A stretch of 9,365 nt of DNA from DATFFO01 sp035250025 (GTDB taxonomy: Bacteria; Actinomycetota; Acidimicrobiia; Spongiisociales; ZC4RG35). The translations under genes were made by a program, and so were the position numbers. Positions 1 to 5,941 of this stretch are shown here, in pieces. The notes below the pieces were generated by a model, which was given only the letters and a program-made list of their open reading frames with translations, ran no database searches and was not told the origin of the DNA. The stretch covers positions 1 through 9,365 of the forward strand of contig DATFFO010000311.1 in NCBI GenBank assembly GCA_035250025.1, read 5' to 3'. Numbering within the stretch: the stretch's first letter is position 1; every line of letters starts with the position of its first letter.

Positions 1-1
1 G

Positions 2-637
2 GTGGCGGTCGGAATCGAGTTCGACGAAAGCCAACCGACTGTCGACGGGGAACAGATCGTGCCGAGTCGCCAGATCATGTGGGAATCCAGAGGTGGGGAT
101 TGGTCGCTGGTCGACACATCCGGGATGGGCGATCCGACCGCGGTGGCCTCGGGGCCAGCCGGAGCGGTCGTCACCATATTGGTCGAGGACACGGTGTCCG
201 TCTGGATTCGAGAGGGCGCCTCCTGGCGGGAGGCCGCGATGGTGCCGACTTCTGATCACTTTCCGGAGCTCGTCGCCAATCGCGTGGGCTACGTGCTTCG
301 AACGAGCAGCGGCGTCTGGTTCTCGGCCGATGCCAGGGAGTGGACGTCCGTCGGAGCACCGTTCGGCTCGATCAGCGCCGGCCTCGACAGCTTCGTAGCC
401 CTGGGAGCGTCGCGTGACGGCAACCTGGTGTCGTGGTCCGGGGACGGAATCGATTGGACGATCATCGGGTCGGAGGGTGAGTTCGGCGTCGAGGATATGG
501 CCTGGATCTCCTACGCCACAGCGACCGACAACGCCGTGGTCATCGCGGGCCAAACCGAAGGAACGGGCATGTTCCGGGAAGGCTCCGAAGGCTACGTCGC
601 GATCGGAACCCGGGGGGCCTTAGCCTCTTCGGGCTGA
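2..637 (+). CDS. Hypothetical protein with Asp-box/BNR-like repeats, probably 5'-partial
   Basis: The reading frame is open from the window edge. The GTG at position 2 is only the first visible possible start, with no upstream context, so the true N-terminus is probably outside. The visible 211 residues alternate short strands with repeated units resembling S-x-D-x-x-x-W Asp boxes: SADAREW near residue 107 and SGDGIDW near residue 145, each preceded by a VWF/VSW strand. That pattern is typical of sialidase/BNR-type beta-propeller blades, which often occur in exported proteins, but catalytic sialidase residues are not recognisable. No signal peptide or membrane segment is visible in this portion. 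The frame ends 18 bases before the next gene. The function is unknown; the propeller assignment is inference from repeat spacing. Confidence 0.6.
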   Translation: MAVGIEFDESQPTVDGEQIVPSRQIMWESRGGDWSLVDTSGMGDPTAVASGPAGAVVTILVEDTVSVWIREGASWREAAMVPTSDHFPELVANRVGYVLRTSSGVWFSADAREWTSVGAPFGSISAGLDSFVALGASRDGNLVSWSGDGIDWTIIGSEGEFGVEDMAWISYATATDNAVVIAGQTEGTGMFREGSEGYVAIGTRGALASSG

Positions 638-643
638 CGCCTC

Positions 644-649
644 TACGCT
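644..649 (+). promoter_or_regulatory. Candidate -10 element for a leaderless transcript of the cysteine-synthase-like gene
   Basis: TACGCT fits the TANNNT actinobacterial -10 pattern. Its last T lies 7 bases before the A of the ATG at 656, which places the predicted transcription start on the start codon itself. No Shine-Dalgarno sequence precedes 656, as expected for a leaderless message. No convincing -35 box was found about 17 bases upstream. Confidence 0.4.
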
Positions 650-655
650 GCCGCC

Positions 656-1585
656 ATGAAGGTCGGCGGATCGATGACCGAACTGGTGGGAGGGACTCCG
701 GTGGTGCGCCTCGGCCCAGTGGTGCCTGACGGGGCGGCCGACGTCTACGTGAAGCTCGAGTGGTTCAACCCGACCGGTTCGTACAAGGACCGGATGGCCC
801 TGGCCATGATCGAGGAGGCAGAGCGGCGCGGCGACCTCCGCCCCGGGATGACCGTCGTCGAGTACACCGGGGGCAGCACCGGATCGTCGCTGGCCTATGT
901 CTGCGCGGTCAAGGGCTACAAGTTCCAGGTCGTATCCTCCGACGCCTTCTCGGAGGAGAAGCTGAAGACCATGCGGGCGTTCGGGGCCGAGCTGACGATC
1001 GTGCCGAGCGTCGACGGCAAGGTCACGCCCGACCTGACGCCTCGCATGATCGAGGCGGCGGCGGCTCTCGCCAGTGAACCTGGCACGTACTGGACCAACC
1101 AACTCCACAACTCAGACAGCCTGGTGGGCTACCGGGGCCTTGGCCGTGAGCTGATCGCCCAGATGGACCGGCCAATCGATGTCTTTTGCGCCGCGGCCGG
1201 CACGGCAGGCCTAACGATGGGTGTGTCATCGGCGCTCCGAGAGGCGGGAGCGGAGACCCGCGTGGTGGTTTTGGAACCCGCCTCCACGGCCGTCATCTCG
1301 GGCGGGTCACCCGGGAGCCACCGGGTGGAGGGGATCGGGGTCGGCTTCATCCCCCCTCTCCTGGACACGTCGATGTACGACGAAGCCCGCCCGATCGACG
1401 AGGCGGAGGCGCGCCTGATGGCACGGCGGCTGGCGGCCGAGGAGGGGCTCCTGGCCGGGACCTCCACCGGCCTCAATGTGTCCGGGGCCATCGCCCTCGC
1501 CGTCGAGCTGGGTCCGGGCGCCGTGGTCGCAACGGTGGCGGTCGACACAGGGCTCAAGTACCTGTCGGGCGACCTGTTCGCATGA
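656..1585 (+). CDS. PLP-dependent cysteine synthase family protein
   Basis: This is a fold-type II PLP enzyme of the O-acetylserine sulfhydrylase/cystathionine beta-synthase family. Its 309 aa match the usual cysteine synthase length. The N-terminal ELVGGTPVVRL (9-19) is the family opening. NPTGSYKDRMA carries the Schiff-base lysine K44. TGGSTG (71-76) occupies the substrate-loop position that is TSGNTG in classical CysK/CysM, so the usual Asn is Ser here. GTAGLT (182-187) is the PLP phosphate-binding turn, and GTSTG (268-272) corresponds to the family's GISSG stretch. The start at 656 fits a possible leaderless promoter; ATG 674 (Met7) is an alternative beginning nearer the conserved region. 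The altered substrate loop makes the exact reaction uncertain: cysteine synthesis with another donor, or another beta-replacement or elimination. It lies upstream of cimA but is separated from it by an independent promoter and attenuator. Confidence 0.85.
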   Translation: MKVGGSMTELVGGTPVVRLGPVVPDGAADVYVKLEWFNPTGSYKDRMALAMIEEAERRGDLRPGMTVVEYTGGSTGSSLAYVCAVKGYKFQVVSSDAFSEEKLKTMRAFGAELTIVPSVDGKVTPDLTPRMIEAAAALASEPGTYWTNQLHNSDSLVGYRGLGRELIAQMDRPIDVFCAAAGTAGLTMGVSSALREAGAETRVVVLEPASTAVISGGSPGSHRVEGIGVGFIPPLLDTSMYDEARPIDEAEARLMARRLAAEEGLLAGTSTGLNVSGAIALAVELGPGAVVATVAVDTGLKYLSGDLFA

Positions 1586-1592
1586 GCCGGCG

Positions 1593-1621
1593 TTGACGAA
1601 CCCCGGGACGATCGCCATACT
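1593..1621 (+). promoter_or_regulatory. Sigma-70-type promoter for leader peptide and cimA
   Basis: TTGACG (1593-1598) is separated by 17 bases from CATACT (1616-1621), giving five of six and four of six matches to the -35 and -10 consensus at ideal spacing. Transcription would start near 1628, only about 3 bases before the leader ATG at 1631. The leader would thus be translated from a leaderless or near-leaderless 5' end. The promoter begins 7 bases after the stop of the preceding gene. Confidence 0.6.
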
Positions 1622-1630
1622 CAGGTCTCC

Positions 1631-1669
1631 ATGACACACACCGCCAGCTGGACCATCATTATCGACTGA
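1631..1669 (+). CDS. cimA leader peptide with Ile-Ile-Ile run (attenuation leader)
   Basis: This tiny ORF encodes MTHTASWTIIID followed by TGA. Three consecutive isoleucine codons (ATC ATT ATC, 1655-1663) lie just before the stop; three threonine codons are also present. It starts a few bases after the predicted promoter start site. The stop is directly followed by alternative stem sequences and an intrinsic terminator, and the next gene encodes citramalate synthase of the isoleucine pathway. This is the layout of ribosome-mediated attenuation as in ilv, thr and trp leaders. With ample charged Ile-tRNA the ribosome finishes and the terminator forms; with scarce Ile-tRNA it stalls and cimA is transcribed. 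There is no strong ribosome-binding site, consistent with leaderless initiation. Function is inferred from layout; the peptide itself probably has no role after translation. Confidence 0.75.
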   Translation: MTHTASWTIIID

Positions 1670-1719
1670 GGCGCACGCCCCCATACCGGCCTGCGCCTTT
1701 CGCCCTCTGCCATCGCAGG
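1669..1719 (+). promoter_or_regulatory. Alternative RNA stems of the cimA attenuator (anti-antiterminator and antiterminator)
   Basis: AGGCGCA (1669-1675) is fully complementary to TGCGCCT (1692-1698), forming the early stem 1:2. CCTGCG (1690-1695) is also fully complementary to CGCAGG (1714-1719), which is the 3' arm of the terminator. The two pairings share 1692-1695 and exclude each other. A ribosome stalled on the Ile codons at 1655-1663 would cover 1669-1675, freeing 1690-1695 to capture the terminator arm and allow read-through. A ribosome reaching the stop and leaving lets stem 1:2 form and the terminator fold. Pairings are seen directly; the switching model is inference. Confidence 0.6.
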
Positions 1720-1728
1720 GGGTTTTTT
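1703..1728 (+). terminator. Intrinsic terminator (attenuator) upstream of cimA
   Basis: CCCTCTGC (1703-1710) pairs with GCAGGGGG (1715-1722) across the four-base loop CATC, giving eight consecutive pairs with one T-G wobble. Six T residues follow at 1723-1728. This is a canonical Rho-independent terminator, unusual in so GC-rich a region. It lies 33 bases after the leader stop and 49 bases before the cimA start, so it ends transcription before cimA unless the alternative upstream stem forms. Confidence 0.85.
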
Positions 1729-1777
1729 CATTCCCGAACCCCGACGACGGACCGATAAGAAGACCGGAGCAACCACG

Positions 1778-3367
1778 ATGTCAGCCAAGCTCGAGATCTA
1801 CGACACCACCCTGCGCGACGGCAGTCAGCAGGAAGGCATTTCGCTCAGCGTCAGCGACAAGCTCCGCATCGCCCAACTCCTCGACGAACTCGGCGTCGCC
1901 TACATCGAGGGAGGCTGGCCGGGAGCGCTCCCCAAGGACGACGAGTTCTTCTCCCTTGCCCCGACTCGCCTCCACTTGCGCAACGCCGAATTGGTGGCAT
2001 TCGGGTCGACCCGCCGGCCCCACCGGAGCGTCGACTCCGACCCTCAGTTGCGGGCATTGCTAGAGGCGGGCACCGAGACGATCTGCATCGTCGGCAAGAC
2101 CTGGGACTACCACGTCCGCGAGGCGCTCCGCACCGACACTGACGAGGCGTTGCGGATGATCGGCGAGTCCGTCGAGTACCTCAGCGGCCACGACCGACGG
2201 GTGTTCTTCGACGCTGAGCACTTCTTCGACGGATTCCGCTCGGCTCCCGAGTTCGCCCTGGCTGCCGCCCGCACAGCCGTGGAGGCGGGCGCCGAGCGCC
2301 TCGTTCTGTGCGACACGAACGGCGGCACGCTCCCCCACCAGATCGTCGAGATCATCGGCAAGGTCCGCACCGAGCTGGACACCGGTGTCGGGGTCCACTT
2401 TCACAACGACGCCGGCTGCGCGGTGGCTTCGACGCTGGCGGCGGTCGACGCCGGGGCCGTCCAGCTCCAGGGCTGCGTCAACGGTTACGGCGAGCGCACC
2501 GGCAATGCCGACCTCTGCTCGATCATCCCCGACCTGGTGCTGAAGATGGGCGAGCCGGTCGTGAGCGAAGAGCAGCTGGGCATGCTGTCGCCCATCAGCC
2601 ACCACATCGCCGAGCTGGTCAACATCAGCCTCGAACCCCAGCGTCCCTATGTCGGTGGCTCGGCCTTCACGCACAAGGCCGGTCTGCACACGTCGGCCCT
2701 GGTCCGCCGGTCCGATGCCTACGAGCACGTCGATCCCGCCGGGGTCGGCAATCGGACCCGCATGGTCGTCTCCGAACAGGCCGGCCGGGCGTCGGTCCTC
2801 ACCAAGGCGGGCGAGCTGGGCCTCGAACTGGACGAAGACGGCGCCCGGCGCGTGCTGGAGCGGGTCAAGGAGATGGAGCACTCCGGCCATCACTTCGAGG
2901 CGGCTGACGGATCTTTCGAACTGCTCGTTCGGCAGGCGAGCGGCTGGATCCAGGACTTCTTCAAGGTGGAGTCCTACCGGGTGTACGTCGAGGGTCGCAC
3001 TGGCGAGGATGTAACCGCCGAAGCCACCGTCAAGCTGATCGTCGGCGGAGAGCGAAGAGTTACCACTGGGGAGGGTGACGGTCCTGTCAACGCCCTCGAC
3101 TCGGCCCTGCGCCAGGCCCTCCGCCCGGTGTTCCCCCAGGTCGCCGATCTGCGGCTCACCGACTACCGGGTCCGAGTCCTCGACTCGACCGACGGCTCCG
3201 GGGCGACGGTCAGGGTTCTGCTGGAGACCTCCAACCACACCGACACGTGGGGAACGATCGGAGTGCACGAGAACATCATCAACGCCTCCTGGGAGGCGCT
3301 CTCCGACGGCATCGTGGTCGGCTTGCTCAGGAGCGCCGGAGGCCAGGGGCTGGCTCCGCTCGGCTGA
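1778..3367 (+). CDS. cimA: (R)-citramalate synthase
   Basis: This enzyme condenses acetyl-CoA with pyruvate to (R)-citramalate, giving a threonine-independent route to 2-oxobutyrate and isoleucine. The 529 aa match the long citramalate-synthase family. The HMGL/isopropylmalate-synthase-type TIM barrel spans roughly residues 4-270. DTTLRDGSQQEG (9-20) carries metal ligand D14. HFHNDAG (207-213) provides metal histidines H207 and H209. GCVNGYGERTGNADL (232-246) is the conserved barrel motif, followed by FTHKAGLHTSAL. From about residue 397 a LeuA-type regulatory domain follows, with a GEGDGPVNALDSALR stretch; in relatives this domain binds the feedback inhibitor, isoleucine for citramalate synthases. 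GGAG at 1766-1769 lies 8 bases before the ATG and supports this start. The upstream Ile-codon attenuator agrees with citramalate rather than isopropylmalate or homocitrate synthesis. The stop is followed by a hairpin. Confidence 0.9.
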   Translation: MSAKLEIYDTTLRDGSQQEGISLSVSDKLRIAQLLDELGVAYIEGGWPGALPKDDEFFSLAPTRLHLRNAELVAFGSTRRPHRSVDSDPQLRALLEAGTETICIVGKTWDYHVREALRTDTDEALRMIGESVEYLSGHDRRVFFDAEHFFDGFRSAPEFALAAARTAVEAGAERLVLCDTNGGTLPHQIVEIIGKVRTELDTGVGVHFHNDAGCAVASTLAAVDAGAVQLQGCVNGYGERTGNADLCSIIPDLVLKMGEPVVSEEQLGMLSPISHHIAELVNISLEPQRPYVGGSAFTHKAGLHTSALVRRSDAYEHVDPAGVGNRTRMVVSEQAGRASVLTKAGELGLELDEDGARRVLERVKEMEHSGHHFEAADGSFELLVRQASGWIQDFFKVESYRVYVEGRTGEDVTAEATVKLIVGGERRVTTGEGDGPVNALDSALRQALRPVFPQVADLRLTDYRVRVLDSTDGSGATVRVLLETSNHTDTWGTIGVHENIINASWEALSDGIVVGLLRSAGGQGLAPLG

Positions 3368-3378
3368 CCCTCCGAATC

Positions 3379-3398
3379 GGCGGGGTTGACGCCCCGCC
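3379..3398 (+). terminator. GC-rich hairpin after cimA, possible weak terminator
   Basis: GGCGGGG (3379-3385) and CCCCGCC (3392-3398) form a perfect seven-pair stem around the loop TTGACG, starting 11 bases after the cimA stop. No T-run follows, so it is not a canonical terminator; it could be a tail-less terminator or an mRNA-stabilising or processing hairpin. TACGAT (3399-3404) immediately after it fits a -10 pattern, but without a -35 at proper spacing. Confidence 0.35.
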
Positions 3399-3438
3399 TA
3401 CGATTGACAGTCCACGCCAGGGCAGCGGAGGAGCCGTC

Positions 3439-5112
3439 GTGGAGCCTGGGCAGAAGCCGATCATCCTGCTGGTGGGACGCCACCGCCAGACTCGCACCTT
3501 TGTCGGTGACGAGCTCTCCAAGCGCTACTCCGACGACTACGCCATCGTGATCGCCGACTCTCCCAACGAGGGCCTGGAGGCGCTCACCGCCCTGCACGCC
3601 GACGACTCCCCGGTCGCCCTGGTCCTCGCCGCCTTCACGGACGAGGACACGGAGGCCATCGGCTTCCTCGATCGTGCCCGCGCCCTGCATCCCACGGCCC
3701 GCCGGGCGGTGATCGTCATCTGGGGTGACTTCGCCCGGGCCCAGGCCGTGTTCGACGCCCTCGCCCTGGGCGAGATCGACTTCTATCTGCTCCGGCCCGA
3801 GCACCCCCGCGACGAGGAGTTCCACGGCGCCATCACCGGAGCTCTCGAGGACTGGGCGGTGGGCCAGGGCGCCGGCTTCGAGGCGGTGACACTCATCGGC
3901 GAGGCCTCCGAGCGGAGCCACGAGCTACGAGACGTCTTCGCCCGCAACCACATCCCGACCGGTTTCTACGACGCCGACACCGAGGAAGGCCGGCGGATGC
4001 TCGAAGGTCTTTCTCTGGACTCCCCCGAGCTGCCGGTCGTCGTACTCCGCTTTACGGAGGAGCCGACCATTCTCACCGGCCCCACCGACGTCGAGATCGC
4101 CGACGCCTTTGGATTGATGGATCCCCTCCCTGACAGGGTCCGGGACGTGACCATCATCGGAGCCGGCCCGGCCGGCCTGGCGGCGGCGGTCTACGCCGCC
4201 TCCGAGGGCCTCGACGTCATCGTCATCGAGCAGACCGCCGTCGGCGGCCAGGCCGGTACCAGCTCGTTGATCCGCAACTACCCCGGCTTCCCGCGCGGGG
4301 TCAGCGGGACCAAGCTCGCCTTCAGCGCATTCCACCAGGCCTGGTCGTTTGGCGCCTCCTTCCGGTTCATCCGCTCGGCGGTCGGGCTGGCGCGGATCGA
4401 CGACGAGCTGCACATCGCCCTGTCTGACGGGACCACGGTCCGATCCCGCACCGCGGTCATCGCCACCGGGGTGGAGTATCGGACGCTGCCGGCGCCGGGC
4501 CTGGAGGCGTGCATCGGCCGGGGCGTGTTCTACGGCGCCGGCGTTTCCGAGGCGCGCTCGATGTCGGACAAAGACGTCTACGTGATCGGCGGAGGCAACT
4601 CCGCGGGCCAGGCGGTCGTGTACCTGTCGCGCTTCGCCCGCCAGGTCGCGCTGGTGGTGCGCAGCCACAGCCTCGCCCAGAGCATGTCGGAGTACTTGAT
4701 CCGCGAGATCGAGACGAGCCCCAACATCACCATCATGTACGACACCGAGGTGATCGACGGAGGAGGCGGCGACCACCTCGAGCACATCGTGATGCGCCAC
4801 CGCCCGACCGGGGAGACCGAACACAGAAAGGCGGACGGGCTGTTCGTCCTCATCGGCTCTGAGCCGCATACCGAGTGGCTGGACGGGGTGGTCGAACGCG
4901 ACGACTGGGGCTTCGTCATGGCCGGCCGCGACGTCGACTACGCGGCCTTTCCCCGCGACCGATATCCCTACTCGATGGAGACGAGCCTGCCCGGTGTCTT
5001 CGTCGTCGGCGACGTCCGGCACGGTTCTGTGAAGCGGGTGGCGTCAGCGGTCGGATCGGGCGCGATCGCGGTGCAGCAGATGCACCAGGTGTTGAGCGAG
5101 ATCCATGGCTAG
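3439..5112 (+). CDS. Fused pseudo-receiver / thioredoxin-reductase-like FAD-dependent oxidoreductase lacking CxxC
   Basis: The start is GTG 3439, with GGAGGAG at 3427-3433 five bases upstream; an in-frame extension to 3247 would overlap cimA and is rejected. The product is 557 aa. Residues about 7-130 resemble a response-regulator receiver, but the phospho-acceptor position (VLAAF, A65) is not Asp and the conserved Lys is Arg (R119 in DFYLLRPE). Residues about 148-225 look like a thioredoxin/glutaredoxin-type fold without a CxxC. From about 236 a thioredoxin reductase module follows: FAD motif GAGPAG (241-246), VGGQAG, NADPH motif GGGNSAGQA (384-392) and C-terminal FAD signature GVFVVGDVRHGSVKRVASAVG. 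In thioredoxin reductase the CATC pair follows GRGVS; here the aligned segment reads GRGVFYGAGVSEA, so both cysteines are absent. The only cysteine is C358. It is probably an NADPH-dependent flavoenzyme using another electron acceptor. It overlaps the next gene by 8 bases. Confidence 0.8.
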   Translation: MEPGQKPIILLVGRHRQTRTFVGDELSKRYSDDYAIVIADSPNEGLEALTALHADDSPVALVLAAFTDEDTEAIGFLDRARALHPTARRAVIVIWGDFARAQAVFDALALGEIDFYLLRPEHPRDEEFHGAITGALEDWAVGQGAGFEAVTLIGEASERSHELRDVFARNHIPTGFYDADTEEGRRMLEGLSLDSPELPVVVLRFTEEPTILTGPTDVEIADAFGLMDPLPDRVRDVTIIGAGPAGLAAAVYAASEGLDVIVIEQTAVGGQAGTSSLIRNYPGFPRGVSGTKLAFSAFHQAWSFGASFRFIRSAVGLARIDDELHIALSDGTTVRSRTAVIATGVEYRTLPAPGLEACIGRGVFYGAGVSEARSMSDKDVYVIGGGNSAGQAVVYLSRFARQVALVVRSHSLAQSMSEYLIREIETSPNITIMYDTEVIDGGGGDHLEHIVMRHRPTGETEHRKADGLFVLIGSEPHTEWLDGVVERDDWGFVMAGRDVDYAAFPRDRYPYSMETSLPGVFVVGDVRHGSVKRVASAVGSGAIAVQQMHQVLSEIHG

Positions 5113-5941
5113 CCCTGACTCCGTCCGCCGTCCGCTCACCCGCGGCATGGCCGCCCTCCTGTGGGCGGCCGGAGCCCTGGTGGCGCTGGCCGGGCTCCAA
5201 CTCTTCGTGCTCACAGAGAGCACGGAGCGCTACTTCGCCTGGACCGTCGACCCGCCACTGACCGCCGCCTTCCTCGGAGCGTCGTACTGGTCGAGCGCGG
5301 TCTTCGAATGGACGGCGGCACGGCGCCGCGATTGGGGCGACGCCCGCATCGCCGTGCCCGGAGTGTTCGTCTTCACCGCCCTGACCCTGGTGGTGACCCT
5401 GATCCATCTCGACCGGTTCCACCTGGGAGCGGAGTTCGAGACGCTGACCCGAGCTGTCACCTGGCTCTGGTTGGCTATCTACATCACGGTCCCGGTGCTC
5501 TTGGCGGTCCTGTGGTTCGGGCAGCAGCGAAAACCCGGCACGGATCCGGCTGGCGGGGACGGTCTATCCGCAGGGGTGCGAGCCCTCCTCGCCCTCCATG
5601 CTCTCGCCCTCGGCGCCATGGGCGTTGCCCTCCTGGTCGCCCCCGAATCGGCCGCCTCGGCCTGGCCCTGGGCGTTGACACCTCTCACGGGACGCGCCGT
5701 CGGCGCCTGGTTGGTCAGCCTGGGCGTGGTGGCGGTCCACGCCCTGAGTCTGAACTCGGCGACGGCGACACGTCCGGCGGGTTGGTCCTACGTGGCCTTC
5801 GGAGTGCTGCAGGTCGTGGCCATCGTCCGTTATCCCGACGCCATCAGTTGGACCACGCCCCAGGGCATCGCCTACGGCGTCTTCATCGCCAGTGCCATCG
5901 TCGTCGGAGCGGCGATGTCGGTCAGGCCATCGCCTTCCTGA
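5105..5941 (+). CDS. Integral membrane protein of unknown function, about eight helices
   Basis: The 278-aa product is strongly hydrophobic. Apparent membrane segments are at about 15-36, 51-69, 82-101, 116-138, 157-178, 197-216, 226-243 and 254-272. A charged loop follows helix 4 (QQRKPGTDPAGGDG, 140-153). WTVDPPLTAAFLGASYWSS (46-64) entering helix 2 is the most distinctive stretch. No enzyme or transporter signature was recognised. The ATG at 5105 lies inside the end of the flavoprotein gene in a shifted frame (8-base overlap), suggesting translational coupling; a functional pairing with the flavoprotein, for example a membrane redox partner, is speculative. The two halves, helices 1-4 and 5-8, are joined by the charged loop and could be a duplicated unit, but sequence similarity between them is not evident. 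The gene ends within the 3' end of the convergent dehydrogenase gene. Confidence 0.75.
   Translation: MASPDSVRRPLTRGMAALLWAAGALVALAGLQLFVLTESTERYFAWTVDPPLTAAFLGASYWSSAVFEWTAARRRDWGDARIAVPGVFVFTALTLVVTLIHLDRFHLGAEFETLTRAVTWLWLAIYITVPVLLAVLWFGQQRKPGTDPAGGDGLSAGVRALLALHALALGAMGVALLVAPESAASAWPWALTPLTGRAVGAWLVSLGVVAVHALSLNSATATRPAGWSYVAFGVLQVVAIVRYPDAISWTTPQGIAYGVFIASAIVVGAAMSVRPSPS

Noticed and set aside
1649..1651. Tryptophan codon in the leader as a sign of Trp attenuation
   Set aside because: There is a single Trp codon against three consecutive Ile codons, and the downstream gene belongs to isoleucine synthesis.
2060..3268. Long open frame on the minus strand opposite cimA (about 400 codons)
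   Set aside because: It is a GC-bias shadow: cimA on the other strand has full family motifs, and the antisense product is low-complexity with no recognisable domain.
3386..3409. TTGACG (3386) and TTGACA (3404) as -35 boxes of a promoter before the flavoprotein gene
   Set aside because: No -10 sequence lies 16-18 bases after either one; TACGAT follows the first at only 7 bases.
3247..3438. Upstream start (ATG 3247) for the flavoprotein gene
   Set aside because: It would overlap cimA by 121 bases and encode an Arg-rich shadow segment; GTG 3439 has a GGAGGAG site at ideal distance, and conserved sequence starts there.
3925..5022. Long minus-strand open frame opposite the flavoprotein gene
   Set aside because: It lies wholly within a gene with clear FAD and NADPH motifs; the composition is typical of antisense frames in GC-rich DNA.
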